Positions 17,040 through 26,203 of a stretch of 52,494 bases of DNA are shown here, one piece after another (positions within the stretch are counted from its first letter, which is position 1; each line of letters starts with the position of its first letter). The DNA lies in the NCBI GenBank assembly GCA_050186335.1, contig JBFWYO010000023.1, positions 1 to 52,494 of the forward strand, read 5' to 3'. A program made the translations under genes and the position numbers. The DNA is from JBFWYO01 sp050186335. Lineage in GTDB: Bacteria; Pseudomonadota; Alphaproteobacteria; Bin65. The notes beneath the pieces were generated by a model. It made no database searches and was not told where the DNA came from. It saw nothing but the letters and a program-made list of their open reading frames with translations.

Positions 17040-18152
17040 ATGAGCCGTCCCGCCGGATTTCCGTTCCGCGCCGAGCATATCGGCAGCCTCTTGCGCAGCA
17101 AGGATCTGACCGCCGCGTTCAAGGACGTCGCCGCCGGCAAGATCGACCAGGCCAAGTTCAAGGCCGTGCAGGATCAGGCGATCCGCGACGTGGTCGCCAT
17201 GCAGGAGCAACTCGGCCTCAAGGTCGTCACCGACGGCGAGTTCCGGCGCGCCTCCTACTGGGGCCATTGGATTACCGCGATCGACGGATTCGCCGTCGCC
17301 GAGGCGCAGTACAAGTTCCACGACGAAAAGGGCAACGAGATGGTGTTTATCTCGCCCACCGTCGTCGGCAAGTTACGCAAGAAATCGCCGATCTCGACCG
17401 AGGAATTCAAGTTCCTCAAATCCGTCGCCAAGGCCGAACCGAAAATCACCATGCCCGGCCCGTCGACGTTCCATTTCTGGCGCGGCAAGGCCGGGCTGGC
17501 CCAATCGCCCTACAAGACCGCCGAGGAATTTTTTGCCGATCTGTCCGCGATCTATCGTCAGGAAATTGCCGATCTGGCCGCGCTCGGCTGCCGCTACATC
17601 CAGTTCGACGAAGTGGCGCTGATCATGCTGGCCAACCCGGACATTCGCGCCAAATGCAAGGGATTCGGCGAAGATCCGGATCACCTGACCGATCTCTACA
17701 TTCAGGCGATCAACGACTCGGCGCGCGACCGGCCGAAGGACATGGTCGCCGGGCTGCACATCTGCCGTGGCAACTTCAAGGGCAAGTGGCTGACCGAAGG
17801 TGGCTACGACGCGGTGGCGGAAAAGATATTCACGCGCTCGAACGTGGACACGTTCCTGTTGGAGTACGACAGCCCTCGCGCCGGCGATTTCAAGCCGCTA
17901 CGTCTGGTGCCGAAGGACAAGAACGTGGTGCTCGGCCTGGTCAGCTCGAAAGTGCCGATGCTCGAGCAGCAGGCAGAACTGGAAGCGCGCATCAAGGAAG
18001 CCAGCCAGTATATTCCGCTCGATCGGCTCGCCGTCAGCCCGCAATGCGGCTTCGCCAGCACGGTCGCCGGCAATCCGGTCACCCTCGACGACGAAAAGAA
18101 GAAGCTCGGCCTGTGCGTGTCGGTCGCCGACCATGTGTGGCACAGCCACTGA
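17040..18152 (+). CDS. MetE C-terminal-like methyltransferase (paralogue 2)
   Basis: 370 residues, again only the catalytic half of cobalamin-independent methionine synthase. Parts seen: FPFRAEHIGSLLRSKDL, VVTDGEFRRASYWGHW, QFDEVALIML, zinc-ligand segment HICRGNFKGKW, LEYDSPRAGDFKPLR and SPQCGFAST. It is clearly closer to the copy at 49.7 kb (shared RGNF/YKGKW and DSPRAGDF signatures) than to the one at 8.6 kb. The donor and acceptor are not readable; the missing N-terminal half means ordinary polyglutamyl-folate binding is doubtful. GGGAG lies 7 bases before the ATG. A strong bidirectional terminator follows, so it is transcribed alone. Confidence 0.85.
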   Translation: MSRPAGFPFRAEHIGSLLRSKDLTAAFKDVAAGKIDQAKFKAVQDQAIRDVVAMQEQLGLKVVTDGEFRRASYWGHWITAIDGFAVAEAQYKFHDEKGNEMVFISPTVVGKLRKKSPISTEEFKFLKSVAKAEPKITMPGPSTFHFWRGKAGLAQSPYKTAEEFFADLSAIYRQEIADLAALGCRYIQFDEVALIMLANPDIRAKCKGFGEDPDHLTDLYIQAINDSARDRPKDMVAGLHICRGNFKGKWLTEGGYDAVAEKIFTRSNVDTFLLEYDSPRAGDFKPLRLVPKDKNVVLGLVSSKVPMLEQQAELEARIKEASQYIPLDRLAVSPQCGFASTVAGNPVTLDDEKKKLGLCVSVADHVWHSH

Positions 18153-18177
18153 AGCGAATTTCGCACCGGCTGGAATC

Positions 18178-18204
18178 AAACCCTCTCCTTGCGGGAGAGG
18201 GTTT
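18178..18204. terminator. Bidirectional intrinsic terminator
   Basis: AAACCCTCTCC and GGAGAGGGTTT form a perfect 11-bp stem with a 5-base loop, followed by CTTATTT on the plus strand and by TTTGATT on the minus strand. It separates the convergent MetE-like gene and prmA. Confidence 0.85.
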
Positions 18205-18205
18205 C

Positions 18206-19084
18206 TTATTTCCGCATCACCAGCGTCGACCACTCGCCCAACTCGAACCTTCGCATCAGCCGCAGGCCCTGCTTCCCGAACGCGGCGACCAGCTCCGCCG
18301 CTTGCGGCTTGAGCAGACCGGACAAAATCAAATGCCCGCCCGGCGCCACGCGCCGCGCCAGCGGCCGCGCGATGTCGCGCAGCGGCCTGGCGAGAATGTT
18401 TGCGGCGACAAGATCGAATTTCACGTGCGCTGGCACGGCCTGCAAATCCGGCCCGGTTGCCGCGCGGAGCAGCGCCGCGACCCCGTTTCGGCTGGCATTC
18501 TCCAGCGTCGTGCGCACCGCGATCGGATCGATGTCCGAGGCAAACACCGGCCTGCGATGCAGCTTCGCCATGCCGATCGCCAGAATGCCCGAGCCGCAAC
18601 CGAGATCGAGCATGCGCTTCGGTCTTGGTCGGATCCATGACAGCCAGTCGATCGCGCGCAGACAACCTTGTGTGGTCTGGTGCGTGCCGGAACCGAACGC
18701 CGGCCCGGCATCGAGAAACACGCCGATGCTGCCGATCGGCACTGCACCTTCATAATATTCGCCGTAGACGAAAAACCGCCCGGCGCGGATCGGCGGAAAG
18801 CTCCGTCGGTTTTCCGCCAGCCAATCGACCGCCGCTAGCGGCGTGATGCTGACATCCGGCACGCCGACGCCCGCCTGGCCGCACGCGATCGCCACGGACG
18901 CCACGATCGCGGCGCGATCCGGTTCGCGTTGCGCGATACCGCTAACATGCCAAAGCGGCGTCTTTTCCAGTTCGAACGCCGCCAACGAAACGCAAAACGG
19001 CGCGAGCGCGTCCTGTATGCCGGGCACGGCCCCGGGTGTAACGAACAGATCGATGGAGAAAAGGTTGGACGCAACCGGCGGCAT
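18206..19084 (-). CDS. prmA: Ribosomal protein L11 methyltransferase PrmA
   Basis: Trimethylates ribosomal protein L11 with S-adenosylmethionine. 292 residues: an N-terminal substrate-recognition domain, the family signature FGSGTHQTTQGCLRAID, motif I LDLGCGSGILAIGMAKL and the NILARPLRDIA motif with an Asn-containing active-site loop, ending LGEWSTLVMRK. All the key elements are present. The stop TAA abuts the terminator at 18178-18204. No obvious operon partner lies upstream; the fasciclin gene on the same strand is 148 bases away. Confidence 0.93.
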   Translation of the reverse strand: MPPVASNLFSIDLFVTPGAVPGIQDALAPFCVSLAAFELEKTPLWHVSGIAQREPDRAAIVASVAIACGQAGVGVPDVSITPLAAVDWLAENRRSFPPIRAGRFFVYGEYYEGAVPIGSIGVFLDAGPAFGSGTHQTTQGCLRAIDWLSWIRPRPKRMLDLGCGSGILAIGMAKLHRRPVFASDIDPIAVRTTLENASRNGVAALLRAATGPDLQAVPAHVKFDLVAANILARPLRDIARPLARRVAPGGHLILSGLLKPQAAELVAAFGKQGLRLMRRFELGEWSTLVMRK

Positions 19085-19232
19085 GAACCGACATTACCGG
19101 AAATCGTCCGCCTGGGGCAGCGGCAAGACCTATCGTCCCGTGGACAGCAACTGCAAATGGGCTGAACGGGACGGAGATCGCTCTCCGCCCCGCCCATTCC
19201 CAAGTCTTCAACCAATTCGAGATGAAGGCCGC

Positions 19233-19757
19233 TTACTTGGGCGGCAGGATTACCTTGTCGACGACGTGGATCACGCCGTTCGAAGCCGGGATATCCGCCG
19301 TCGTGACCTTCGCGCCACCAACGATGACGCCGCGCCGCGCGTCAATCGGCAATTTCGTGCCCGCCGCGGTATCGGCGTTCAGACGCTTGCCGGCGATGTC
19401 GGCCGCCATGACCTTGCCCGGCACGACGTGATGCTTGAGGATTCGTGCGAGCGTTTCTTTGTTCTCCGGCTTCAGCAGGTTCTCGACCGTGCCCTTCGGC
19501 AGTTTGGCGAAGGCATCGTCGGTCGGCGCGAAGACGGTAAGCGGTCCCGGGCTCTTCAGCGTGTCGACCAAGCCCGCCGCCTGCGCGGCCGTCAGCAATG
19601 TCTTGAAGGTTCCGGCGCCGGCGGCGACGTCGACGATCGTGTTCGGGGGCGGCGCTTTCGGTGTCGTGGCGGCGGTCGGCGGCGTGGCCGTCGAGCACGC
19701 CGCAACGAGCGTGCTCAACAAGACAGCGCCCAAGAGGCGTTGGGCCGTTCTTAACAT
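19233..19757 (-). CDS. Fasciclin-domain lipoprotein
   Basis: 174 residues. Signal peptide with lipobox LVAACS (Cys at about residue 21), a Thr/Pro-rich linker (STATPPTAATTPKAPPP) and one FAS1 domain: TFKTLLTAAQAAGLVDTLKSPGPLTVFAPTDDAFAKLP, then LKHHVVPGKVM and a C-terminal NGVIHVVDKVILP. FAS1 lipoproteins are surface or periplasmic adhesion-type proteins; no ligand is predictable. GGGAG lies 7 bases before ATG 19757; an upstream frame to 19793 is not used. Confidence 0.88.
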   Translation of the reverse strand: MLRTAQRLLGAVLLSTLVAACSTATPPTAATTPKAPPPNTIVDVAAGAGTFKTLLTAAQAAGLVDTLKSPGPLTVFAPTDDAFAKLPKGTVENLLKPENKETLARILKHHVVPGKVMAADIAGKRLNADTAAGTKLPIDARRGVIVGGAKVTTADIPASNGVIHVVDKVILPPK

Positions 19758-20119
19758 GTCGGATCTCCCAGGATGTGTTGTCGATACGAACACTTACGTT
19801 GGGAGAACGAGATTGGATCTGCGCCTGGCACGACGAATTCCGCAACCGGCTCGAAATCGCGATGCGACCGCGCGTTCGCCATGCGCGCCGATCGAACCGC
19901 TCCGACAGGAAAATGGCGGAGCCCGGCTGCCGAAGCTACGCGCAGTCGCCGGGCAGCTAGTCCCGGGATGGCACCGGCGGGTTCCATTGCGGGAAGCAAT
20001 CCCACTGATATATTGGTGGGCTCGACCCTAGAGCGAGGCGCGGCAACGTCGGCCGGCGGCGTTGGCGCAGGCGCGGATCGTTGCGGAAACTGGAAATTTA
20101 TTGGTCGGTGGGGCGCGTC
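19758..20119. other. 362-base intergenic region between divergent genes
   Basis: No gene or clear RNA seen. It must contain the promoters of the fasciclin gene (minus) and of the potassium-channel operon (plus). An imperfect GCCCGGC/GCCGGGC pair near 19920-19960 is the only structure noticed. Open frames here are non-conserved by-products of high GC. Confidence 0.5.
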
Positions 20120-20503
20120 ATGAATCTGGAAAAAGTCATCTTCGGCTTCTTTATTCTGCTGGCCGCCACGCTCAATTTCGGCTTCGTCTACGGCGACATC
20201 GATAGTCCGCACCACCACAATCAGTGGGAGCTGTTTGCCGCCATCATCGTCAACTTGATTGCGACCGTGCTCAAGTTCGGCGATCGCACCCATGTCGGCG
20301 CGGTACACCTCTCGTCCAGCCTCGTGGCCTTGCTGCAGCTCGTCGGCGCGGCGTTGGTTTGGTTCTTCGCCGCGAAGGGCGCCGGCGGGCAGATCGGGGC
20401 CGAGACCATGGCGAGCGTCGTTTCGCTGTCGGCCGGCGCGCTGCTCGCGAACATCGTCTCGGTGATCATCATGGTCGTCGAAACCACGATGCAAAGGCGC
20501 TGA
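20120..20503 (+). CDS. Small four-helix membrane protein (DUF6394-like)
   Basis: 127 residues with about four membrane segments: LEKVIFGFFILLAATLNFGF, ELFAAIIVNLIATVLKFG, SSLVALLQLVGAALVWFF and GALLANIVSVIIMVVETT. The short loop VYGDIDSPHHHNQWE is His/Asp-rich. It resembles proteins annotated DUF6394, usually found beside a potassium channel gene (recollection). The stop is 1 base before the channel's GTG start, so the two are made together and it may be a channel subunit or modulator. ATG 20120 fits the first helix; upstream frame to 20081 adds no conserved part. Confidence 0.7.
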   Translation: MNLEKVIFGFFILLAATLNFGFVYGDIDSPHHHNQWELFAAIIVNLIATVLKFGDRTHVGAVHLSSSLVALLQLVGAALVWFFAAKGAGGQIGAETMASVVSLSAGALLANIVSVIIMVVETTMQRR

Positions 20504-20504
20504 C

Positions 20505-22211
20505 GTGCACAGCGTATTCTTCATCGCGTTACGAAGACTACGCCCCCCGCTCATTCTTATCATTGTCATCTTCGCCATCGCCACGACCGGCTTGGCGCTG
20601 ATACCGGGCGTCGACGCAGACGGCCGCCCGTGGCACATGTCGTTGTTCCAGGCATTCTATTTCGTCAGTTATACGGCGACGACGATCGGCTTCGGCGAAC
20701 TGCCACAGACCTTCACCGACGGTCAACGGCTATGGGTCACCGTCGTCATCTACATGTCGGTCATCGGCTGGACGTTTCTGTTGGGCAACCTGCTAACACT
20801 GGTGCAGGACAAGGGCTTCCAGCAGGCCATCGTCATCGCCAGCTTCCGCCGCGCCGTGCGCAACATGCGCGAGCCGTTCTATATCATCTGCGGGCTGGGC
20901 GAGACCGGGCTGATCCTCGCGCGCGCGCTCGATCGACTCGATCAGCGTTTCGTGGTGCTGGATTCCGACGAGCAGCGGCTGCAGGAACTTAATCTTCAGG
21001 AGCTCAGCGCCGACTGTCCGAAGCTGGCGGCCGATGCGCGCTCGCCCGAAACGTTGATCCTGGCCGGACTTCGCAAGAAGGAATGCCGCGGCGTACTGGC
21101 GCTGAGCAATAACGACGAAGTAAATCTTGGAATCGCGCTCGCGGTTCGCCTGTTGCATCCCGGCATACGCGCGATCTGCCGTTCGCATACGCCGGAGATC
21201 ACCGCATCCATGGCCACGGTGGGCGCATACCACGTGATCAATCCGTTCCGCGAGTTCGGCGAGTATCTGGCGCTGGCGATGCGGGCGCCGCACAGCTACC
21301 GCCTGCTGTCGTGGCTGATCGGACCGCCCGGCACACACCTGCCGCCGCGCATCCCCGCGCCGCCGGGTTACTGGATCGTTTGCGGCTACGGGCGTTTCGG
21401 CATGCAGGTCGTTGCGGCGATCCAGCGCGGCGGCTTCAACGTGTCGATCGTCGATCCCGATGCGGATGTTGCCGGAGACAGCCACATTATCCGAGGGCTA
21501 GCCAGCGATGCGGCGATTCTGCACGAAGCGAAGATCGGCCAGGCGGCTGGCATCGTTGCCGGCACCGACAACGACGTGGCGAATCTGGCGATCGCGGTGG
21601 CGGCGCGGCAGTTGAACAAGGATATCTTCGTCATTTTGCGTCAGAACCAGATCGGCAATCAGTCGCTGTTCGCCGCCATGGACGCGAACATGACGATGGT
21701 TTCGAGCCAGATCATCGCCAACGAATGCCTCGCCATCCTGCGCACCCGGCTGCTCGCCGAGTTCCTTGCGATCGTCCGGGTGCGCGGCGACGAATGGGCG
21801 CAGACCGTCGTCGAGCGCCTGCAGGCCACGCTGGGGGAGGATGCGCCGGATTTTTGGAGCTTCGACGTAACGGCCGAGGATGCACCCGGATTGAAAGATT
21901 CGATCAGGACGTTGAATGCCTCGTTCGCCATCGCGGACCTGCGCAGGCAGATCGACGACCGCGACGTCTTTTCGAAATGCTTGCCGCTGCTGCTGGTTCG
22001 CTCGGGCGAAACGATCGAACTGCCGACGGAGGACACGAAAATCCAACCGGGCGACCAGCTTCTGTTTGCCGGGACCGACGATGCGCGCCGGCATATGCGG
22101 CAATTGCTTCGCAATGCGAACGTCGCCGAATACGTGATCACCGGACGCAATACGCTCGGCGGTGTGTTCTGGCGCAACGTGTTTCAGGGCGGCGCGGCGC
22201 GCCCGGGTTGA
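20505..22211 (+). CDS. Two-TM potassium channel with two RCK/TrkA-N domains
   Basis: 568 residues. Two membrane helices (about 15-35 and 74-95) bracket a pore loop with selectivity filter TTIGFGE (residues 59-65), a variant of TVGYGD. Two cytosolic Rossmann RCK domains follow: YIICGLGETGLILARALD (about 127) and YWIVCGYGRFGMQVVAAI (about 287), each with GxGxxG for nucleotide binding. The C-terminal part contains TrkA-C-like IQPGDQLLFAG. This is an MthK/Kch-type gated potassium channel in which both RCK domains are fused in one chain. The start is GTG, 1 base after the upstream membrane protein's stop. Ligand (Ca, NAD or ATP) not determinable. Confidence 0.88.
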   Translation: MHSVFFIALRRLRPPLILIIVIFAIATTGLALIPGVDADGRPWHMSLFQAFYFVSYTATTIGFGELPQTFTDGQRLWVTVVIYMSVIGWTFLLGNLLTLVQDKGFQQAIVIASFRRAVRNMREPFYIICGLGETGLILARALDRLDQRFVVLDSDEQRLQELNLQELSADCPKLAADARSPETLILAGLRKKECRGVLALSNNDEVNLGIALAVRLLHPGIRAICRSHTPEITASMATVGAYHVINPFREFGEYLALAMRAPHSYRLLSWLIGPPGTHLPPRIPAPPGYWIVCGYGRFGMQVVAAIQRGGFNVSIVDPDADVAGDSHIIRGLASDAAILHEAKIGQAAGIVAGTDNDVANLAIAVAARQLNKDIFVILRQNQIGNQSLFAAMDANMTMVSSQIIANECLAILRTRLLAEFLAIVRVRGDEWAQTVVERLQATLGEDAPDFWSFDVTAEDAPGLKDSIRTLNASFAIADLRRQIDDRDVFSKCLPLLLVRSGETIELPTEDTKIQPGDQLLFAGTDDARRHMRQLLRNANVAEYVITGRNTLGGVFWRNVFQGGAARPG

Positions 22212-22258
22212 CCGCTGTTCGAGCGGCGCTTCGATAACGCCCGTTTTGCGCGGCCGAA

Positions 22259-22897
22259 CTATCGCTTGCGTTCGGCGCTCGCCGGCACGCTATCGACGCG
22301 CGCCAGTTCGCCGCGTTTCAGCAGACCCGGATCGCGCAGGTAGTCGAGTGCGAAATTGGTCGCGTCCATGCCCCAGAATATCTCGCCATCGATAATAAAT
22401 GTCGGCACGCCGAACACGCCGCGCTTGACCGCGTCGTCGGTCGCCTTGTGCAATCCGTCCTTGACGTCCTGCGCCCCGATGCGCGCCTCGACCGCGGCGG
22501 CATCGAGATCGAGCGACTTCACCACCTCCGCCCACACGGCAGGATCGTTGATCTCGCGTCCCTCGGCCCAGATCGCGGTAAAAATGCGATCGACAACGCG
22601 CGATTCCGCGTCGTAGGCGAGCGCCAGGCGCAGCGCGCGGATCGGGTTGAACGGATGCGTCGGCGGCAGTTTGAACGGAATCCGGTTGGCATCGGCCCAC
22701 CACTGGCAGAAGCGGTACGTCATCTTGCGCTTGGCGGGAATTTCCGCCGGGCCGACATTGCCCCAGGCCTTGAGCAAGCCGGCGAACACCACGGGCCGAT
22801 AGACGATCTCGGCCTTGTGCCGGAAGCGATCGAGCAAGCGGTTCTGCAAATAGGCGAACGGCGAGACGAAATCGAAGTACCACTCGATACGCTTCAT
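22259..22897 (-). CDS. 2-hydroxychromene-2-carboxylate isomerase-like (DsbA/GST-kappa) protein
   Basis: 212 residues of thioredoxin-like fold. It begins IEWYFDFVSPFAYLQNRLLDRF, the glutathione-binding start of the family with a catalytic Ser (FVSPFAY). The middle has FKLPPTHPFNPIRALRLALA and the end VKRGVFGVPTFIIDGEIFWGMD. HCCA isomerases use glutathione in naphthalene/polyaromatic breakdown, but many bacterial members act on other substrates. It ends 47 bases from the potassium-channel stop (convergent) and lies 7 bases downstream of the helicase gene, so it is co-transcribed with it. Confidence 0.85.
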   Translation of the reverse strand: MKRIEWYFDFVSPFAYLQNRLLDRFRHKAEIVYRPVVFAGLLKAWGNVGPAEIPAKRKMTYRFCQWWADANRIPFKLPPTHPFNPIRALRLALAYDAESRVVDRIFTAIWAEGREINDPAVWAEVVKSLDLDAAAVEARIGAQDVKDGLHKATDDAVKRGVFGVPTFIIDGEIFWGMDATNFALDYLRDPGLLKRGELARVDSVPASAERKR

Positions 22898-22904
22898 AAA
22901 CGCC

Positions 22905-25202
22905 TCACGCCTTCTTGACGAAATTGTCCATCAGCTTCTTTTCGTCCGAATGGTCGAATTTTACCACCAGCTTGTCGCCGTCGACCTGATTGACCGTACC
23001 GTAGCCGAATTTCTGATGAAACACCCGGTCGCCGCGCGTGAAGCGCTCGACTGCGGGCGCGCGCAATGCGGTGCCGGTCGCCGCATCGAACACGCGGCCG
23101 CGCGCGCCGCCGCCCTTGGCGCGCGAAAGCCAGTAATTCTCGTTGCTGACTCCGCCGCCGGCGCGATAACCGTCGTCGTAGCCGCGCTGCGGCACGTCGC
23201 TGACATGCGCGCCGCCGTAGAGGCCTTCATCGCGCACGATTTCGACATGCTGCGGCGGCAGTTCGTCGATGAAGCGCGACGGAATGGCGCTCTGCCATAG
23301 ATTGTGGATGCGCCGGTTGGCGGCGAAGGAAATGAACACGCGCTGTTTGGCACGCGTGATGCCCACGTAAGCCAACCGCCGTTCCTCCTCGAGCCCGGCC
23401 TGGCCGCTTTCGTCGAGCGCGCGCTGGTGCGGGAACACGCCCTCCTCCCAGCCGGGCAGGAACACCGAGTCGAACTCCAGCCCCTTGGCGCTGTGCAGGG
23501 TCATCACGTTGACCATGTCGCCGCTCGAATTTTCGTTGGCTTCCATGACCAGGCTGACATGTTCGAGAAAGCCGCCGAGATTCTCGAACTCCTCCAGGGC
23601 GCGAACCAGCTCCTTGAGATTTTCCAGCCGTCCCGGCGCTTCCGGCGTCTTGTCGTTCTGCCACATCTCGATATAGCCGGACTCTTCGAGCACGGTTTCG
23701 GCCAATTCGACATGCGAAACCGCATCGATCAGGCCGCGCCAGCGCGCGAGATCGGCGACCAGCCTGCCCAGGCCGCGCTTGGCCTGCGGCTTCAACTCGT
23801 CGGTTTCCAGGATCAGCGCAGCGGCATCGCCGAGCGACACCTGCTTCGCGCGCGCCAATTGATGGATCGCGGCGACGGTCTGGTCGCCCAGGCCGCGCTT
23901 CGGCTTGTTGACGATGCGCTCGAACGCGAGATCGTCGTCGCGCTGATTGATCAGGCGGAAATACGCGATTGCGTCGCGAATCTCCATCCGCTCGTAAAAG
24001 CGCGGCCCGCCGATCACGCGGTACGGAATGCCGAGCGTGATGAAGCGCTCCTCGAATTCGCGGGTTTGAAAGCCGGCGCGCACCAGGATCGCCATTTCGC
24101 GCAACGCGTGTTGTTTGCGCTGCAAGACTTCGATCGTTTCGCCGACCGCACGCGCTTCCGCGCCGCCGTCCCACACGCCGCGCAGCTGCAGCTTTTCGCC
24201 TTCGTTGCGCTCGGTCCAGAGGGTCTTGCCGAGCCGGCCTTCGTTGTGCGCGATCAGCGCCGACGCCGCGGCCAGAATATGCGGCGTCGAACGGTAATTC
24301 TGTTCCAGGCGGATGATCTTGGCCCCGGGAAAATCCTTCTCGAACTTCAGGATGTTGCCGATCTCGGCGCCGCGCCAGCCGTAGATCGACTGGTCGTCGT
24401 CGCCGACGCAGCAGATGTTCTTGCTCGCCTGGGCCAGCAGCCGCAGCCACAGATACTGCGCGACGTTGGTGTCCTGATATTCGTCGACCATCAGGTACTT
24501 GAACTTGCCGTGATATTCCGCCAGCACGTCCGGGTGCTGGGTGAATAGCGTCAGGCAGTGCAACAGCAGATCGCCGAAGTCGACGGCGTTCAGCGCGCGC
24601 AAGCGTTCCTGATAGGCCTTATAGAGATCGCGCGCGCGGCCCGAGGCCAGATCGCCGGCGTCCGAGACGCTCACCTGCTCGGGGCGCAGCCCGCGATCCT
24701 TCCAGCGCTGGATCGCGTTGTGCACGACGCGCGCCGGCCAGCGTTTGTCGTCGATGTTCAGCGCCGCAAGCTGCTGCTTGATCAGGCGCATCTGGTCGTC
24801 GTCGTCCAGAATGGTGAAATTCGGCTTCAGCCCAACCCGTTCCGCATGCTTGCGCAGAATGCGCGCCGAGATCGAATGGAACGTGCCGAGCCACAGGCTC
24901 TGCGCGCCTTCGCCGATCAGCTTGGCGACGCGTTCGCGCATCTCGAGCGCCGCCTTGTTGGTAAAGGTAACGGCCAGAATCTGGCTCGGGTAAGCCTTGC
25001 GGGTGATCAGCAGATGGGCGAGCCGCGTGATCAGCACACGCGTTTTGCCGGTGCCGGCACCGGCGAGTACGAGAACCGGCCCGTCAAGCGCCTCGACCGC
25101 CTCGCGCTGCGGCGGGTTGAGATTGTCCAGATACGCCGGCCGCGCGGCGGCCTGCGCCGCTTGCGACAATGTTTGCGTCTGTTGCGTCGGGGTCTCGGCC
25201 AT
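22905..25202 (-). CDS. uvrD: ATP-dependent DNA helicase UvrD/PcrA
   Basis: Superfamily 1 3'-5' helicase for excision repair, mismatch repair and clearing of stalled replication. 765 residues with the full motif set: Q motif NPPQREAVEAL, Walker A AGAGTGKTRVL, motif Ia AVTFTNKAALEM, motif II VDEYQDTN, motif III GDDDQSIYGWRGA, motif IV IIRLEQNYRST, motif V VMTLHSAKGLEF and motif VI YVGITRAKQRVF. The C-terminal KFGYGTVNQVDGDKLVVKF is the Tudor-like RNA-polymerase-binding tail seen in PcrA/UvrD. It is followed by the HCCA-isomerase-like gene after 7 bases. Confidence 0.95.
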   Translation of the reverse strand: MAETPTQQTQTLSQAAQAAARPAYLDNLNPPQREAVEALDGPVLVLAGAGTGKTRVLITRLAHLLITRKAYPSQILAVTFTNKAALEMRERVAKLIGEGAQSLWLGTFHSISARILRKHAERVGLKPNFTILDDDDQMRLIKQQLAALNIDDKRWPARVVHNAIQRWKDRGLRPEQVSVSDAGDLASGRARDLYKAYQERLRALNAVDFGDLLLHCLTLFTQHPDVLAEYHGKFKYLMVDEYQDTNVAQYLWLRLLAQASKNICCVGDDDQSIYGWRGAEIGNILKFEKDFPGAKIIRLEQNYRSTPHILAAASALIAHNEGRLGKTLWTERNEGEKLQLRGVWDGGAEARAVGETIEVLQRKQHALREMAILVRAGFQTREFEERFITLGIPYRVIGGPRFYERMEIRDAIAYFRLINQRDDDLAFERIVNKPKRGLGDQTVAAIHQLARAKQVSLGDAAALILETDELKPQAKRGLGRLVADLARWRGLIDAVSHVELAETVLEESGYIEMWQNDKTPEAPGRLENLKELVRALEEFENLGGFLEHVSLVMEANENSSGDMVNVMTLHSAKGLEFDSVFLPGWEEGVFPHQRALDESGQAGLEEERRLAYVGITRAKQRVFISFAANRRIHNLWQSAIPSRFIDELPPQHVEIVRDEGLYGGAHVSDVPQRGYDDGYRAGGGVSNENYWLSRAKGGGARGRVFDAATGTALRAPAVERFTRGDRVFHQKFGYGTVNQVDGDKLVVKFDHSDEKKLMDNFVKKA

Positions 25203-25283
25203 GCCCCTATCTAACGCATGCCGTCGGCCGGCTCGACAAAAAAGAACAAAACGGAACCCAATTCGACGAACGCGGCGCGGTGC

Positions 25284-25712
25284 CTAGTGTAAACCCCACA
25301 GAAACCAAAGCGACGCGCCGGCGCCCAGCGCGCTGCGTACGCCGTGGAGGACGCCCCATAACTGAACCAGCGCGTGCGTCGTGCCATCGGCCGATGCGGG
25401 CGTCATCGCTTCCAGGCGGCGATTGATCGGCATGATCGCGATCAGGGTCCACGGCCAATTGGCGAGCATGAACAGGCCGCCGACGAGAAACCGCCAATTA
25501 TCGGACATTACATAGGCGGCGATGCCGAGCAGGCCGCCGATCACGGCCAGGCTGGCCTGCATGGCAAAGCCGCGCCGATAGCTGGGCTGCCATTGCGCCA
25601 GCAGGGCGGGCGCATCCAACTTGAGGCGCGCGGGCTGCTCGGCGAAGTTAATGTAGATTGCCGCGCCGGCAAATACGGACGCCACGAGCAGCGCCAGATG
25701 GCCGAGAATCAT
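25284..25712 (-). CDS. DUF1772-like four-TM membrane protein
   Basis: 142 residues, four hydrophobic helices: LGHLALLVASVFAGAAIYIN, GFAMQASLAVIGGLLGIAAY, FLVGGLFMLANWPWTLIAI and LHGVRSALGAGASLWFLW. The motif NWPWTLIAIMPINRRL is typical of DUF1772 proteins (anthrone-oxygenase-like membrane family, function mostly unknown). The preferred ATG 25712 overlaps the MarR stop (TGATG); a GTG at 25715 is directly adjacent. Tight coupling to MarR suggests it is a target of that regulator. Confidence 0.75.
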   Translation of the reverse strand: MILGHLALLVASVFAGAAIYINFAEQPARLKLDAPALLAQWQPSYRRGFAMQASLAVIGGLLGIAAYVMSDNWRFLVGGLFMLANWPWTLIAIMPINRRLEAMTPASADGTTHALVQLWGVLHGVRSALGAGASLWFLWGLH

Positions 25713-26203
25713 CACGTACCCCGCTTCGGTTGTGCCGGCGGCTTGGCCGCCTCGAGACGTTCGCGCAGCAGCCGCACGGTCTCCGCCGTCTCAGTCAATC
25801 GCCGCGCGGCGATCCCGGCGGCCAGACGATTGATCCACGGCGCCTGCCGCGCATCGGCTTCCGCGTAGAGCGCCCTGCCCCGTGCGGTCAATAGCACCAG
25901 CTTGGCGCGCCGATGGTGCGGGTTGCGCGCATAGCCGACGATGCCGGCATCGGCCAGGTCGTCCGCGACGCGTTGCACGGCTTGGCGCGTCAGTCCCATG
26001 TTGCGCGCGATGTGCGCCACCGGCAGCGCCGCATCGGCCAGGGCGATGGCGCCCATGACCTGCCAGCGCGCGCTGGTCAGCCCGAGGCCGCCGAGCAATT
26101 GATCGCCCGCGGCCAGCAAGGCGCCGTTGAGCCGGAACAGTTCCAGCACCAACGACGTCGCTGCGGCGCCTTCCGGCGAATGATTTTTGCGCGGTCGGGA
26201 CAT
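25712..26203 (-). CDS. MarR-family transcriptional regulator
   Basis: 163 residues, winged helix: LTSARWQVMGAIALADAALPVAHIARNMGLTRQAVQRVADDLADAGIVGYARNPHHRRAKLVLLTARG. The recognition helix (MGLTRQAVQRVADDL) and the wing (NPHHRRAKLV) are clear. It is the first gene of a two-gene unit with the DUF1772 membrane protein. Its start codon overlaps a perfect 24-bp palindrome, the obvious operator for autoregulation. There is no ribosome-binding site before the ATG and no later ATG until residue 49, so a leaderless message is likely. Confidence 0.88.
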   Translation of the reverse strand: MSRPRKNHSPEGAAATSLVLELFRLNGALLAAGDQLLGGLGLTSARWQVMGAIALADAALPVAHIARNMGLTRQAVQRVADDLADAGIVGYARNPHHRRAKLVLLTARGRALYAEADARQAPWINRLAAGIAARRLTETAETVRLLRERLEAAKPPAQPKRGT

